The translations under genes were made by a program, and so were the position numbers. This document shows, piece by piece, positions 1 to 9,705 of a stretch of DNA of 33,639 nucleotides. Source of the stretch: Methyloversatilis universalis (GTDB lineage Bacteria; Pseudomonadota; Gammaproteobacteria; Methylococcales; Methylococcaceae); assembly GCA_020723665.1 (NCBI GenBank), contig DYIL01000039.1, positions 1-33,639 of the forward strand, written 5' to 3'. Under the pieces are notes generated by a model. That model saw only the letters and a program-made list of their open reading frames with translations, ran no database searches and was not told the origin of the DNA. Within the stretch, counting starts at the first letter, position 1. The number at the start of each line of letters is the position of its first letter.

Positions 1-32
1 CTTTTCGGCTGAAGACGCGACCTACCCGATTT

Positions 33-53
33 AACGGCGGGCGAACCGCCGTT
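33..53 (-). terminator. Hairpin terminator after rmuC
   Basis: A perfect 8-bp stem (AACGGCGG at 33-40 pairing with CCGCCGTT at 46-53) encloses a 5-base loop. It lies just downstream of the rmuC stop codon on the minus strand. The T-run is short, so its strength is uncertain. Confidence 0.6.
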
Positions 54-60
54 TCCAGGG

Positions 61-1668
61 TTATCCTTCGGACGAGTCGCTCGCTTCTCCAATTGCCGGA
101 AGTTCCAGCCTGAGTGCGGTGTACGTGTCGTCTTCGGCTTCCAGGTCGATTCGCTCCAAAATACTTTTCGGAAGCCGTTTATTCACCTTGGCGCCTAGCT
201 CGACGAAACTTTCGGCCTGCCGGATCAAGTTACCGCGCCCACGGGTCAATTTGTTCATCGCGTCGTCGTAGGTTTTGTGAGCATTGCCGAGCTGGATGCC
301 CAGCTTTTCCAAATCTTCCACGAAACCACGCAATTTGTCGTAGATCGAGCTAGCTTTGTCGGCGATTAACTTCGCGTTTTCGTTTCGGCGCTCGTAGCGC
401 CAGATGTTTTCTATAGTGCGCAGCGTCGCGAGGAGTGTGGTCGGCGTCACCACCGCGATATTGCTGGCGAACGCATCCGAAAACAGCTGGTCGTCGTGTT
501 GGAATGCCAGCATGAACGCCGACTCGATCGGCATGAACAGCAGAATGAAATCGAGCGAGCGCAACCCGGTCAAGCCGGAATAGTCTTTTTGCGCCAAGGT
601 CTTGATGTGGTTGCGCACGGCCTGAACATGCTCGCGCACCGCGAGCTCCCGCTCGGGCCCGTCGTCCAAGGCGCAGCAGCGTTCATACGCAACCAGCGAC
701 ACCTTGGAATCGATGATGATGTCCTTCCCTTCCGGCAAATGCACGATGACATCGGGCCGAAACAAACGATTGTCGCCGTCTCGGTACCCGCCTTGGGTCT
801 CGTATTCGACACCCTTGCGCAAACCCGACTGTTCCAGCACCCGTTCCAGAATCAGCTCACCCCAGGCGCCTTGCAGCTTCTTGTCCCCTTTCAGGGCGCG
901 CGTCAAATTGACCGCTTCCTGATTGATGCGCTGGGTCTGCTGGCGGAGACTCTCGAGCTCCTGCCGCAGCGATGCCCTATCCTTGGCATCGTGGAGATGC
1001 ATTTCGTCCACCTTCTTGCGGAAATCCTGGAGTTGCTCGCGAAACGGGTTCAATACGCCATCGAGTTGGTTCCTGTTTTGCTCGGTGAACTTCCGCGTCT
1101 TTTCTTCGAGGATTTTTTGCGCCAGATTCTCGAATTGCGCGAACAGTTGAACCTCTGCATTACGGAGCAGCGCCAGCTTTTCTTCCGTGTTCTGCCTTTC
1201 GTTCTCCAGACGTGCCTTGAGTTCCGCGGCTTCGGCCCGCAAGGATTGGAGTTGCTCGTTTCTTTCCGCCAATTCCGCCTCCAGTGCGGGCACTCGCGCC
1301 GTCTGTTGCTCGAACGCGGTACGACGGGCGATCTGCTCCTGCAAACTACGGTGCAGCTCCGCGATGGTTTGTAGATGGGATTTGATCTCGCTTTCCAGCA
1401 GCGGGATGCGGGCGGCTCTTTCTTCGGCGACGACCACCCTAGTGTTCAGCGAAAAAACTTGACCTTGCCGAGCGGCCAGTTCCTCGCTCAACTGAGCAAT
1501 ACGCTCCGCCTGCTGTTCAGCCGACCGCCGGCACAATTCCGGGTGATGTCCCCGCTGGCGCAGGGAGGTAATCAACCATCCCACGGCCAGACCAAAAGCC
1601 ATGCCGACAGCCAGCGCGATAGACGGCGAAAGCTTGTCGATATCGGCCATCCAAACTGTTTTTTCCAT
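61..1668 (-). CDS. rmuC: DNA recombination protein RmuC
   Basis: This 535-residue protein has the RmuC layout. An N-terminal membrane-spanning segment lies at about residues 13-36. A long coiled coil rich in Glu, Gln, Arg and Leu follows, to about residue 260. The conserved RmuC domain occupies about 260-510 and starts near a GAWGE motif. Within it, PDVIVHLP followed by IIIDSK resembles the D...DxK core of PD-(D/E)XK nucleases, to which RmuC proteins have been linked. RmuC limits inversions at short inverted repeats in E. coli; the biochemical activity is not settled. It is the last gene of a minus-strand run hemL-dedA/lssY-rmuC, 29 bp after the previous stop. ATG at 1668 is used; an in-frame ATG six codons later (1650) is possible because neither has a strong ribosome binding site. 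Confidence 0.93.
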   Translation of the reverse strand: MEKTVWMADIDKLSPSIALAVGMAFGLAVGWLITSLRQRGHHPELCRRSAEQQAERIAQLSEELAARQGQVFSLNTRVVVAEERAARIPLLESEIKSHLQTIAELHRSLQEQIARRTAFEQQTARVPALEAELAERNEQLQSLRAEAAELKARLENERQNTEEKLALLRNAEVQLFAQFENLAQKILEEKTRKFTEQNRNQLDGVLNPFREQLQDFRKKVDEMHLHDAKDRASLRQELESLRQQTQRINQEAVNLTRALKGDKKLQGAWGELILERVLEQSGLRKGVEYETQGGYRDGDNRLFRPDVIVHLPEGKDIIIDSKVSLVAYERCCALDDGPERELAVREHVQAVRNHIKTLAQKDYSGLTGLRSLDFILLFMPIESAFMLAFQHDDQLFSDAFASNIAVVTPTTLLATLRTIENIWRYERRNENAKLIADKASSIYDKLRGFVEDLEKLGIQLGNAHKTYDDAMNKLTRGRGNLIRQAESFVELGAKVNKRLPKSILERIDLEAEDDTYTALRLELPAIGEASDSSEG

Positions 1669-1697
1669 CCGCTCGATGTTTCCGGAACGCTCGGGAA

Positions 1698-3599
1698 TTA
1701 CGGGGGAAGCAGTACGACGGTCTGGTCGCTCTCATTGACCCGCAACAAGAGCTGACGAAGCGACCGAAGCTCCTCGCTAAGGATTTCCAGCGCATCTCTA
1801 CCGTTTGTCGCTTCTTCCGAGAATTTCAGGATACCGAAAACATTGCGCTCTTCCAGAAAGGCGACGCTTCCCAGCCAGATCGGAATGGCTCCCGGCTGCA
1901 ACTGTTGTCCGCTGGGCCAGAAACGGACGATCAGCCAACGTCCTTCGCCGCCGGCTTTGATCATGCGCAGAACATCCACGTCGATTTGATTGAAATGAGG
2001 CAAAACCGGCAACTTCGAGATTTCGGTCTGCGGATTCAGAAAGTGCAGCGCTTGCGTCGGCGTCAAGGGCTTAGGCTCTTGCCAGCCGAGCTTGGCCAAC
2101 TCGGAACGGATCGTGTCGATCGACGACGCCCATTGAATGCTCAAGGGCTGTTCGGGCCGCCCGACCGTTTTCACGCGATAGGCCGGTAAGAACCGCCAGC
2201 CCCGTTCGAGCCATTGATCCTCGTCCACGCTCAAAAGCGGCCGCCGGTAAGAAAACTCTTCGACCGAGTGGCTGTACCAAACGAACACGCCCATCCCAAG
2301 CAAGCAAGCCATCGCGATCGAGGTTAAACCCGTGATCGGCGTATCGCCATCCCGATGGCGCCGATAGGCTACGCCCAACAGGATCAGCCAAACCAGAACG
2401 AACGACAAGGTAAAGCACACCGCGAGAAATTCGCCCGTATCCGCATAAACGCGAGCAAAGGCGATCACGGTGACCAGCAGGGTCGCAGCGGAATAGATCA
2501 ACCAGCGCCAACGCGGCGTCGCGCTATCAGCGGTCAGTACGGCGACAAAGCCGTATACCGCGCCGCCGTTCAGCACATGGGCGTCGATCAGCGGATTGTC
2601 CGCGACATGGCGGCAGGCCATCCCGACGACCAATGCGAAAACCAGAGCCCACAGAAAATGCGCCCCGGCGACGGTCTGCTTACGGAACAACAGCCAGCCG
2701 AGCACGGCCGTCGAAAAAACCGAAACGGCGGAGGTTTCGCCCAATTCCTCGAAGACGATCAAGGCATAATCGGACCAAGGCGTCCGCCAGGCTTCCAGGG
2801 ACACGGGAACCAGGTCGGCCGGCACGAAATAACAGGCCAACCAGGCCGCCACGCCTAAAATGGCCGCCCACACGGCGAGACCCGCGTAATCGCGCCGTTG
2901 TGGGTCGATCAGAGGCGCGGTGAGCCGTCCGAGCAGCGGGTGCTCCCGGCTAAGGTCGAACGTCGCGAGGATGAGCTGGTGCGCGCGGGGTTGGAAGTAG
3001 AGATAGAGATGCTTGCTCAGCCAGGCTCCGAACCATAGGACCACGAGCAGGGCAATCAACAGGCCCGCCAAGCGCCCGGTGACTTTCGAAGCGAGTTCGA
3101 GCGATGCGCCGAAGGCCATACCCGGCAACAAATACGCCGGCCCCCAAAGTACGGCGGATAATACGTTGATGTAAACGAATCGCCGCGCCGGCATCGCCAG
3201 CATTCCCGCAACCAGCGGAATGACCGCCCGAATGGGGCCGACGAAGCGACCGAACAATACGCTGCGCCCCCCGTAGCGGTGAAAATAATCGATGCCGCGG
3301 GCTATCATCCCCGGATAGCGCGTGAACGGCCACAGCGACGACACTCGATCGCGGTAGCGCCGTCCCAGCCAGAAGCTGATCCCGTCCCCGACCACCGCGC
3401 CGGCGATCGCGTAGGCACAGATCGGGGCGAAACTGAGCGCTCCCGCGCCGACCAGCGCGCCGGCCGCGAACATCATGGCGACGCCGGGAACCAACAGCCC
3501 CACTATCGCCAACGACTCGGCCATAGCGATCAGGAAGACCGCCAAGCCGGCATAGTGAGGATGCAGCGCGATCCATGCATAAACGGTTTCAAAGCTCAA
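1698..3599 (-). CDS. DedA / PAP2-like / LssY C-terminal fusion membrane protein
   Basis: A 633-residue polytopic membrane protein in three parts. Residues 1 to about 170 are a DedA (SNARE-associated) domain with the hallmark [12 protein letters not shown]...AGMLAM stretch at 117-136; DedA proteins act in membrane lipid handling. Residues about 230-415 are several membrane helices in the place of a PAP2 lipid phosphatase. Residues about 450-633 are a soluble LssY-type C-terminal domain. The PAP2 signature residues look lost: where PSGH is expected the sequence is LNGG (343-346), and in the SRxxxxxH motif only the Arg remains (ARVYADTGE, 382-390). The start codon is TTG, overlapping the hemL stop (TTGA), which implies translational coupling. 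The next in-frame Met (residue 26) would remove part of the first helix. Phosphatase activity is doubtful; the overall architecture is firm. Confidence 0.85.
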   Translation of the reverse strand: MSFETVYAWIALHPHYAGLAVFLIAMAESLAIVGLLVPGVAMMFAAGALVGAGALSFAPICAYAIAGAVVGDGISFWLGRRYRDRVSSLWPFTRYPGMIARGIDYFHRYGGRSVLFGRFVGPIRAVIPLVAGMLAMPARRFVYINVLSAVLWGPAYLLPGMAFGASLELASKVTGRLAGLLIALLVVLWFGAWLSKHLYLYFQPRAHQLILATFDLSREHPLLGRLTAPLIDPQRRDYAGLAVWAAILGVAAWLACYFVPADLVPVSLEAWRTPWSDYALIVFEELGETSAVSVFSTAVLGWLLFRKQTVAGAHFLWALVFALVVGMACRHVADNPLIDAHVLNGGAVYGFVAVLTADSATPRWRWLIYSAATLLVTVIAFARVYADTGEFLAVCFTLSFVLVWLILLGVAYRRHRDGDTPITGLTSIAMACLLGMGVFVWYSHSVEEFSYRRPLLSVDEDQWLERGWRFLPAYRVKTVGRPEQPLSIQWASSIDTIRSELAKLGWQEPKPLTPTQALHFLNPQTEISKLPVLPHFNQIDVDVLRMIKAGGEGRWLIVRFWPSGQQLQPGAIPIWLGSVAFLEERNVFGILKFSEEATNGRDALEILSEELRSLRQLLLRVNESDQTVVLLPP

Positions 3600-4876
3600 A
3601 GTCGACTAAAGATGCGCTCTGCCGCCCGTAGTGTTTGATCCAAGATTTCGAAATCATGGGCGGCCGAAACGAAACCAGCCTCGAACGCGGAAGGCGCGAA
3701 ATAAACGCCCTCATCCAGCATGGCATGGAAAAAGCACTTGAAACGCTCCCGATCGCAGCCCATGACTTGTCCGAAGCTGTCGACGACAGGCTCGCCGGTG
3801 AAAAAGAGGCCGAACATGCCGCCGACCTGGTTGGCCGTGAACGGAATACCGGCTTTCGAAGCCCGCTCTCGAAGACCATCGACGAGATAGCGGGTTTTTT
3901 CGCTGAGGCTTTCGAAAAAGCCGGGAACGGAAATCAAGTCCAAAGTCTTCAGTCCAGCCGCCATGGCCACCGGATTGCCGGACAAAGTCCCGGCTTGATA
4001 AACGGGGCCTAGCGGAGCCAGTTTTTCCATGATGTCGCGCCGCCCGCCGAAAGCGCCGACCGGCATGCCGCCGCCGATGACTTTGCCGAGCGTGGTCAAA
4101 TCGGGCGAGATACCGTAATGCGCCTGGGCTCCTCCGAGCGCGACGCGGAATCCGGTCATGACTTCGTCGAAGATCAGCACCGAGCCGTGAGCCTCGCAAA
4201 CCTCTCGAAGCGTCTCTAAGAAACCCGGCTTCGGGGGCACGCAGTTCATGTTGCCGGCCACCGGCTCCACGATAATGCAGGCGATCTCTCCGCCCAAGCG
4301 CGCAAACACTTCGCGTACACTTTCTCCGTCGTTGAACGAGAGCGTAATCGTGTGTTCGGCCAGACAAGCCGGAACTCCGGGCGAACTCGGCACGCCCAGC
4401 GTCAACGCGCCGGAGCCCGCCTTGACCAGAAGAGAATCCGAATGGCCGTGGTAGCAACCTTCGAACTTGACGATCTTGTCCCGGCCCGTGTAGCCGCGTG
4501 CCAGTCGGATGGCGCTCATGGTCGCTTCGGTGCCGGAATTCACCATGCGCACCATGTCCAAGGACGGCACCAGCTCGCACAATTTTTTCGCCATCGAGGT
4601 TTCGATAGGCGTGGGAGTGCCATAGCTCAATCCGCGACCCACGGCTTCGTGTACGGCCTTCAAGACTTCCGGGTGGGCGTGCCCGACGACCATGGGCCCC
4701 CAGGAGCCGACGTAATCGATGTAGCGGCGTCCATCCGAACCGAAAAGATAAGGGCCTTCCGCACGTTCCACGAAGACCGGGGTTCCGCCAACGCCTTTGA
4801 ACGCACGAACCGGCGAATTGACGCCGCCGGGAATATAGGTTTGAGCTTCCGCGAATAAAGCGGACATATCGGCCAT
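3596..4876 (-). CDS. hemL: Glutamate-1-semialdehyde 2,1-aminomutase
   Basis: HemL converts glutamate-1-semialdehyde to 5-aminolevulinate in the C5 route to tetrapyrroles. The protein has 426 residues, the normal length. The pyridoxal-phosphate lysine is K265 in [10 protein letters not shown], and the upstream FDEVMTGFR (236-244) carries the Asp that contacts the cofactor ring nitrogen. Other family blocks are [11 protein letters not shown] near the N-terminus, NSGTEA (113-118) and the GCYHGHSD loop. ATG at 4876 is preceded by a GAGAG ribosome binding site; a second ATG three codons in is possible. The stop overlaps the TTG start of the DedA-type gene, so the two are probably cotranslated. The upstream neighbour dcd lies 70 bp away on the same strand. 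Confidence 0.97.
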   Translation of the reverse strand: MADMSALFAEAQTYIPGGVNSPVRAFKGVGGTPVFVERAEGPYLFGSDGRRYIDYVGSWGPMVVGHAHPEVLKAVHEAVGRGLSYGTPTPIETSMAKKLCELVPSLDMVRMVNSGTEATMSAIRLARGYTGRDKIVKFEGCYHGHSDSLLVKAGSGALTLGVPSSPGVPACLAEHTITLSFNDGESVREVFARLGGEIACIIVEPVAGNMNCVPPKPGFLETLREVCEAHGSVLIFDEVMTGFRVALGGAQAHYGISPDLTTLGKVIGGGMPVGAFGGRRDIMEKLAPLGPVYQAGTLSGNPVAMAAGLKTLDLISVPGFFESLSEKTRYLVDGLRERASKAGIPFTANQVGGMFGLFFTGEPVVDSFGQVMGCDRERFKCFFHAMLDEGVYFAPSAFEAGFVSAAHDFEILDQTLRAAERIFSRL

Positions 4877-4946
4877 GGTCTTAACTCTCAGTCAACTCGT
4901 AACAATCTCTGTCTCGGAAGCAATCGCCGGTACCGGTATCTGCTTG

Positions 4947-5513
4947 CTAGGTCTTGGGCAGGGTCACGCCCGTCTGTCCCTGATATTTCCCGCCTCGATC
5001 CTTGTAGGACACTTCGCAAATCTCGTCGGCGCCGATGAACAACACCTGAGCCACCCCTTCATTGGCGTAAATCTTGGCGGGCAGCGGCGTGGTATTCGAA
5101 AATTCGAGCGTCACGTGCCCCTCCCACTCCGGCTCCAAAGGCGTTACGTTGACGATGATTCCGCAGCGGGCGTAGGTCGATTTCCCGAGACAGATGGTCA
5201 ACACATCGCGCGGAATTCGGAAATATTCGACGGTCCTCGCAAGAGCGAACGAATTGGGCGGGATGATGCAGACATCCGAGATGACATCGACGAAGCTGTT
5301 TTCGTCGAAGTTCTTCGGATCAACGATCGCGGAATTGATGTTGGTGAAAATCTTGAATTCGTTCGAGCACCGGATGTCGTAACCGTAACTCGATGTACCG
5401 TAGGAGATGACCCGGGAATTCTCCACTTCCCTCACTTGCCGAGGCTCGTAGGGCTCGATCATCCCATATTCCTCCGCCATGCGGCGGATCCAGCGGTCCG
5501 ATTTGATGCCCAT
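4947..5513 (-). CDS. dcd: dCTP deaminase
   Basis: Dcd deaminates dCTP to dUTP, supplying dUMP for thymidylate synthesis. The 188-residue length matches the family. Visible family blocks are [17 protein letters not shown] and the [16 protein letters not shown] segment, which carries the catalytic glutamate, and the C-terminal [13 protein letters not shown] tail closes over the nucleotide. I place the start at the ATG of MGIKSDRW (5513). An open frame extends 13 codons further upstream, but that extension would overlap the mrp stop codon and is not family-like. The gene begins 1 nt after the mrp stop, so the two form one transcription unit. Confidence 0.97.
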   Translation of the reverse strand: MGIKSDRWIRRMAEEYGMIEPYEPRQVREVENSRVISYGTSSYGYDIRCSNEFKIFTNINSAIVDPKNFDENSFVDVISDVCIIPPNSFALARTVEYFRIPRDVLTICLGKSTYARCGIIVNVTPLEPEWEGHVTLEFSNTTPLPAKIYANEGVAQVLFIGADEICEVSYKDRGGKYQGQTGVTLPKT

Positions 5514-5514
5514 G

Positions 5515-6603
5515 CTAGTCGTTGACAATGGTGATAGTGGGGAAGCGCGCACTGTAATCCTTCGCTTTCAAAGCCAGTCGGGCCGCCATCTTTCGAGCGA
5601 CGTCCTTGTAGATTTGCGCCGGCTTGCTGTCCGGCTCGGCGACCACGGTCGGATGGCCGCTATCCGCGTTCTTTCGAATGCTGATATCGAGCGGCAAAGA
5701 GCCGAGTAACTCGACGCCGTATTTCCGAGCCATCTTCTCACCCCCGCCTTCGCCGAAAATCGACTCGGCATGGCCGCAGTTCGAGCAGATGTGAACGCTC
5801 ATGTTTTCGACGATACCGAGGACCGGCACGCCCACTTTTTCGAACATCTTGAGTCCTCTCTGGGCATCCAACAAGGCGATGTCCTGGGGCGTGGTCACGA
5901 TGATCGCGCCGGATACGGGAATCTGCTGGGCGAGCGTCAATTGAGTGTCGCCGGTGCCGGGCGGCAAGTCGACGATCAAATAATCCAGGTTGTCCCATTT
6001 GGTGTCCTTGAGCAGTTGCTGCAAGGCGCCGGTTACCATGGGGCCGCGCCATATCAGTGGCGCATCCTCGTCCACCAGGTAACCTATGGACATGGATTGC
6101 ACGCCGTACGCGACCATCGGGATCAGCTTGTTTCCGCCTTCGGTCTGAGGACGTCCCGAAAGCCCCAGCATGAGCGGCTGGCTCGGTCCGTAGATATCGG
6201 CGTCCAGAACACCGACCCGCGCGCCTTCCGCCGCCAAAGCCAACGCCAGATTAACGGCGACCGTCGATTTGCCGACGCCGCCCTTGCCGGAAGCGACCGC
6301 GATGATATTCTTGACGCCCGGCATCGGCTTCAGGTTTTTCTGGACCGCGTGGGAAACGATTTCCGTGACGACTTCGACCGACACCTCGGCAGCGCGGGTT
6401 TCCGAACGCAGTTTCTCTTCGATCTGGCGCTTGAGCTCGGCATGGAAACTGGCCGCCGGATAACCGAGAGCCACTTTCACCCGAATCCGGGAATCCTCTA
6501 TTTCGATTTTCTTGATCGACTTGGCGGAGACCAAATCCCGATCGAGATTGGGGTCCACCAAGGTCCTAAGGGCATTCTCGATATCAGATTGAGCGAGCGG
6601 CAT
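5515..6603 (-). CDS. mrp: Iron-sulfur cluster carrier protein Mrp/ApbC
   Basis: A P-loop NTPase of the Mrp/NBP35 family (362 residues) that carries and delivers Fe-S clusters in the cytoplasm. The N-terminal 75 or so residues form a DUF59/MIP18-type domain. The deviant Walker A motif GKGGVGKST is at 106-114. The cluster-binding CxxC is C273/C276 in the segment [11 protein letters not shown] at 6603 has a GGAGAT ribosome binding site about 7 nt upstream. It is divergent from metG, an arrangement also found in E. coli and many proteobacteria, and is followed immediately by dcd. Confidence 0.96.
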   Translation of the reverse strand: MPLAQSDIENALRTLVDPNLDRDLVSAKSIKKIEIEDSRIRVKVALGYPAASFHAELKRQIEEKLRSETRAAEVSVEVVTEIVSHAVQKNLKPMPGVKNIIAVASGKGGVGKSTVAVNLALALAAEGARVGVLDADIYGPSQPLMLGLSGRPQTEGGNKLIPMVAYGVQSMSIGYLVDEDAPLIWRGPMVTGALQQLLKDTKWDNLDYLIVDLPPGTGDTQLTLAQQIPVSGAIIVTTPQDIALLDAQRGLKMFEKVGVPVLGIVENMSVHICSNCGHAESIFGEGGGEKMARKYGVELLGSLPLDISIRKNADSGHPTVVAEPDSKPAQIYKDVARKMAARLALKAKDYSARFPTITIVND

Positions 6604-6748
6604 TCAAATCTCCGGCATCTCGGGCCAAATAAGCCGTTATTCTACACAATTGCCCCCGAAGCTTAATGGCCGCGGCTCGTCCGATCGACGACGCCGAGGC
6701 GTTCAACCGTCCCCGTTATCGTACGCCTCTGAATGCCGGGCCCAAATG

Positions 6749-6757
6749 TGGGATAAT
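6749..6757 (+). promoter_or_regulatory. Probable metG extended -10 promoter
   Basis: TGG followed by GATAAT at 6752-6757 resembles an extended -10 element and would give a 5' leader of about 27 nt before the metG ATG. No convincing -35 is visible. It lies in the 187-bp divergent gap between mrp and metG. Confidence 0.35.
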
Positions 6758-6790
6758 CGCGCGATCCTTGAAAACATTGCATTTCGCCAC

Positions 6791-9367
6791 ATGACCAGCC
6801 ATCGAACGATTCTCGTCACCAGCGCCCTGCCCTATGCCAACGGCCCGATCCACCTGGGCCATCTGGTCGAATACATTCAGACCGACATCTGGGTGCGATT
6901 CCAGAAAATGCGCGGCAATAGGTGCTATTACGTTTGCGCCGACGACACCCACGGCACGCCGATCATGCTTCGGGCCGAAAAAGAAGGCATCACCCCGGAG
7001 GAACTGATTCGACGGGTTCATGGCGAACATCTGCGGGATTTCACCGGCTTTCACATCGAGTTCGACAATTATTACTCGACCCATTCGGAAGAAACCCGGC
7101 AACTGGCCGAAACCATCTATAGCCGGCTGAAAGAACGGGGACTGATCGAAGCGCGCTCGATCGAGCAGTATTACGATCCGGTCAAGGAACTGTTTCTCCC
7201 GGACCGTTTCATCAAGGGCGAATGTCCGCGTTGTCATGCCAAGGACCAATACGGCGATTCCTGCGAAGCCTGCGGCGCCACCTATTCGCCGACCGACCTC
7301 ATCAACCCTTATTCCGCCGTTTCCGGCGCCGCCCCGGTACGGAAGGAATCGGTGCATTATTTTTTCAAGCTCGGGAAATGCGAGGACTTCCTCAAGACCT
7401 GGACCCGCGCCGGCCACTTGCAGGAGGAAGCCGCCAACAAGATGGCGGAATGGTTCGAGGCGGGACTGGCCGACTGGGACATCTCTCGCGACGCGCCCTA
7501 TTTCGGCTTCGAAATACCCGACGCGCCCGGCAAGTTCTTCTACGTCTGGCTGGACGCGCCCATTGGCTACATGGGCAGCTTCAAGAATTTGTGCGAGCGG
7601 CTGAATCTCGATTTCGAGCAGTACTGGAACAAGGATTCCGACACCGAGCTTTACCACTTCATCGGCAAGGACATCCTGTATTTCCATGCGCTGTTCTGGC
7701 CGGCGATGCTGGAACACTCCGATTTCCGCACTCCGAGCAAGATCTTTGCCCACGGCTTCCTGACCGTGAACGGCGAGAAGATGTCCAAATCCCGCGGCAC
7801 TTTCATCACCGCCGGAAGCTATCTCCAGCAGGGCCTAAACCCCGAATGGCTGCGCTATTACTACGCCTGCAAGCTGAATGGGACGATGGAGGACATCGAT
7901 CTCAATTTGGAAGATTTCGTGGCGCGGGTGAATAGTGATTTGGTGGGGAAATACGTCAATATCGCGAGTCGAGCGGCGGGATTCGTTCATCGCCTTTTTA
8001 ACGGGGTTATTCTTGACCAGAACCTTATGCCAGAAGTCGGCGAAGCATTAAGTTCTGACTTGACTCCCAAGTTGCCATATAAAAATGTTTTGACGAGCGA
8101 TGCGGTGAAAAGACCTGCCCAACGGATCGCCGAAGCTTATGAGCAGCGCGACTTCTCAAGAGCGGTCAGAGAAATAATGGCTGTTGCGGATGAAGTCAAT
8201 AAATTCTTCAACGATGCCAAGCCCTGGGAATTGGCAAGAGTTCCTGAAAATCTTCCCGAAGTACACTGGGTATGTTCCGCAACAATCGAAGCGTTTCGAA
8301 TTTTGACCATATATGTAAAGCCGTTACTACCTGAAATCGCCAAGAAAGTTGAAGATTTCCTTCAAATCGGGCCGCTTTCTTGGTCTGATTTGGATAAGTC
8401 GTTGGCAGGCCGCACGATAAAGCCTTACCAACACCTTTTAACCCGGATCGACCCTAAACAAATCGAGTCCCTCGTGGAAGCCAACAAACAGAGCTTGCAA
8501 ACCGCCGTCGAGCCGGAACCCCATTCCCAGCAGCGTCACGCCGAACATCAACAGCACATAGCAACACTCCCCTCTCCCTCTGGGAGAGGGGCTGGGGGTG
8601 AGGGCGCCCTGCGTCCTGCCAAGATTCCCGAAGATTTACTGGCCTACGCGCGGCAGTTGAGAAAAACCGCCAACGACGCGGAAACCAGGATGTGGAACCT
8701 GCTAAGGGATCGCCGCATCGCCAATGCCAAATTCCGTCGTCAGCACTCCGTAGAGTTAGGCGGAAAGCGCTACATATTGGACTTTTTCTGTCCCGAAGCG
8801 AAGTTGTGCGTCGAAATCGACGGAAGCCAACACTTCGAGCAAGTGCACTATGACACAGAACGGACTCGGCTCTTGGCTGCCCATGGCATTCGCGTATTGC
8901 GTTTTTGGAGCAATGAAGTTCTGGCACAAACCGAGGCGGTGGCGGAAATGATATGGCTCGCGCTGACCGCTGACCAAAAGCAGGTCCAGAAACCGGTTTC
9001 CCCTCCCTCACCCCCGGCCCCTCTCCCAGAGGGAGAGGGGGGATATATTGGCATCGATGACTTCGCCAAAATCGATCTGCGCATCGCCCGTATTGCCAAA
9101 GCGGAGCATGTGGAAGGCGCCGACAAGCTGCTGAAGCTGACTCTGGATATCGGCAGCGAGACCCGCACGGTATTCGCGGGCATCAAGTCGGCTTACGATC
9201 CGGCGCAATTGGAAGGGAAATTGACGGTGATGGTCGCGAATCTCGCTCCGCGCAAGATGAAGTTCGGTCTGTCGGAAGGAATGGTGCTCGCCGCGAGCGA
9301 CGAGCGCGGCGGACCGTACGTACTGTTTCCGGATGAAGGCGCGCAGCCGGGGATGCGGGTCAAATAG
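6791..9367 (+). CDS. metG: Methionyl-tRNA synthetase with in-frame DUF559 nuclease-like insertion
   Basis: MetG charges tRNA-Met. The synthetase parts look complete: HLGH at residues 21-24, zinc cysteines C145, C148, C158 and C161, KMSKS at 330-334, an anticodon-binding helical domain to about 575, and a C-terminal EMAP/Trbp111-type OB fold at 755-858 ([10 protein letters not shown]... [10 protein letters not shown]). At 858 residues it is about 180 longer than E. coli MetG (677). The excess is an insert at about 593-750: Ser/Gly/Pro linkers encoded by inverted repeats flank a DUF559 domain (about 618-726) with E631, D664 and E675-I-D677-G retained. The frame is open throughout. I chose ATG 6791 because the upstream open frame is not family-like; no clear ribosome binding site is seen. 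The part from about 7,920 to 8,470 is visibly AT-richer than the 5' half. Confidence 0.95.
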   Translation: MTSHRTILVTSALPYANGPIHLGHLVEYIQTDIWVRFQKMRGNRCYYVCADDTHGTPIMLRAEKEGITPEELIRRVHGEHLRDFTGFHIEFDNYYSTHSEETRQLAETIYSRLKERGLIEARSIEQYYDPVKELFLPDRFIKGECPRCHAKDQYGDSCEACGATYSPTDLINPYSAVSGAAPVRKESVHYFFKLGKCEDFLKTWTRAGHLQEEAANKMAEWFEAGLADWDISRDAPYFGFEIPDAPGKFFYVWLDAPIGYMGSFKNLCERLNLDFEQYWNKDSDTELYHFIGKDILYFHALFWPAMLEHSDFRTPSKIFAHGFLTVNGEKMSKSRGTFITAGSYLQQGLNPEWLRYYYACKLNGTMEDIDLNLEDFVARVNSDLVGKYVNIASRAAGFVHRLFNGVILDQNLMPEVGEALSSDLTPKLPYKNVLTSDAVKRPAQRIAEAYEQRDFSRAVREIMAVADEVNKFFNDAKPWELARVPENLPEVHWVCSATIEAFRILTIYVKPLLPEIAKKVEDFLQIGPLSWSDLDKSLAGRTIKPYQHLLTRIDPKQIESLVEANKQSLQTAVEPEPHSQQRHAEHQQHIATLPSPSGRGAGGEGALRPAKIPEDLLAYARQLRKTANDAETRMWNLLRDRRIANAKFRRQHSVELGGKRYILDFFCPEAKLCVEIDGSQHFEQVHYDTERTRLLAAHGIRVLRFWSNEVLAQTEAVAEMIWLALTADQKQVQKPVSPPSPPAPLPEGEGGYIGIDDFAKIDLRIARIAKAEHVEGADKLLKLTLDIGSETRTVFAGIKSAYDPAQLEGKLTVMVANLAPRKMKFGLSEGMVLAASDERGGPYVLFPDEGAQPGMRVK
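8569..8604. repeat. Left 36-bp inverted hairpin repeat of the DUF559 cassette
   Basis: This repeat contains a self-complementary core, CCCCTCTCCC-TCT-GGGAGAGGGG (10-bp stem, 3-base loop), followed by GCTGGGGGTGAGGG. It matches the reverse complement of 9005-9040 at 35 of 36 positions. In the metG frame it reads as a Pro/Ser/Gly linker ([12 protein letters not shown]). Confidence 0.9.
9005..9040. repeat. Right 36-bp inverted hairpin repeat of the DUF559 cassette
   Basis: Reverse complement of the left copy with one mismatch. In the metG frame it reads [12 protein letters not shown], a Pro-rich linker leading directly into the OB-fold domain. All three plus-strand reading frames of this copy lack stop codons. 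Confidence 0.9.
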
Positions 9368-9371
9368 CGTT

Positions 9372-9414
9372 GCGGGGAATGGGCCGGATGCGCACGGAAA
9401 CGATGCATCCCCGC
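9372..9414. terminator. Possible bidirectional hairpin between metG and the DUF4242 gene
   Basis: GCGGGGA at 9372-9378 pairs with TCCCCGC at 9408-9414, with an alternative inner pairing GGATGC/GCATCC. The hairpin fills most of the 65-bp gap between two convergent genes. No strong T-run is present. Confidence 0.4.
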
Positions 9415-9432
9415 CCTTTCGGCAAAACTACG

Positions 9433-9705
9433 TCACTCGGCGGTTGTCGGATCAATCACCGTCTTGATCTCCGAAATCCGATTGGCCGGGAAGCCGCCCT
9501 CCTGGGCATGCTGCCGGATCATATCTTCGTTTGGCGCGATGTAGACGCAATAGACCTTATCGTCCGTGACATAACTCTGCACCCACTGGATTTGCGGCCC
9601 CAGACGGTTCAGTACGCTGCACGATTTCTGCGAAATAGCACGCAACTCCTGCTCGGACAGTTTTCCCGCTTCGGGAATATCGCGTTCGATTAGATACTTG
9701 GGCAT
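9433..9705 (-). CDS. Small DUF4242-family protein
   Basis: A 90-residue protein beginning MPKYLIERDIPEAGKL, typical of DUF4242 (PF14026, whose members include a nickel-binding Streptomyces protein). These are small ferredoxin-like-fold proteins of unsettled role. A GGAGG ribosome binding site a few bases before the ATG at 9705 decides the start. The frame is open for 28 more codons upstream, but without family similarity. It is the last gene of the tetR-SBP56-DUF4242 run, 84 bp after the SBP56 stop, and is convergent with metG. The substrate or ligand cannot be read from sequence. Confidence 0.8.
   Translation of the reverse strand: MPKYLIERDIPEAGKLSEQELRAISQKSCSVLNRLGPQIQWVQSYVTDDKVYCVYIAPNEDMIRQHAQEGGFPANRISEIKTVIDPTTAE

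Larger units (their letters stand above)
8569..9040 (+). mobile_element. DUF559 cassette bounded by inverted hairpin repeats, inside metG
   Basis: A 472-bp segment delimited by 36-bp inverted repeats encodes a DUF559 domain (a predicted PD-(D/E)XK, Vsr-like endonuclease fold). It starts around LAYARQLRK and contains [24 protein letters not shown] and [10 protein letters not shown]. Free-standing DUF559 genes near this kind of GC-rich hairpin repeat are, to my recollection, common in proteobacteria. Here there is no separate start codon with a ribosome binding site, and the cassette is read as part of MetG. No target-site duplication is visible at the ends. Calling it mobile is inference from its boundaries and its absence from ordinary MetG. 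Confidence 0.7.

Noticed and set aside
496..1374. 292-codon plus-strand frame opposite rmuC
   Set aside because: It is antisense to a clearly coding RmuC frame, with low-complexity Leu/Gln-rich content and no family features.
6650..6790. Possible 47-residue N-terminal extension of MetG
   Set aside because: The extension is Arg/Ser-rich and unlike MetG; ATG 6791 begins right before the conserved catalytic N-terminus, and the putative promoter lies inside the extension.
8454..9011. Antisense open frame over the DUF559 cassette (185 codons, minus)
   Set aside because: It mirrors the coding strand, and its composition is explained by the real DUF559 frame on plus; no protein family is recognised in it.
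8569..9040. The MetG insert as an intein
   Set aside because: There are no intein splicing motifs (no N-terminal Cys/Ser block A, no C-terminal His-Asn followed by Cys/Ser/Thr); the domain is DUF559-like, not a Hint domain.
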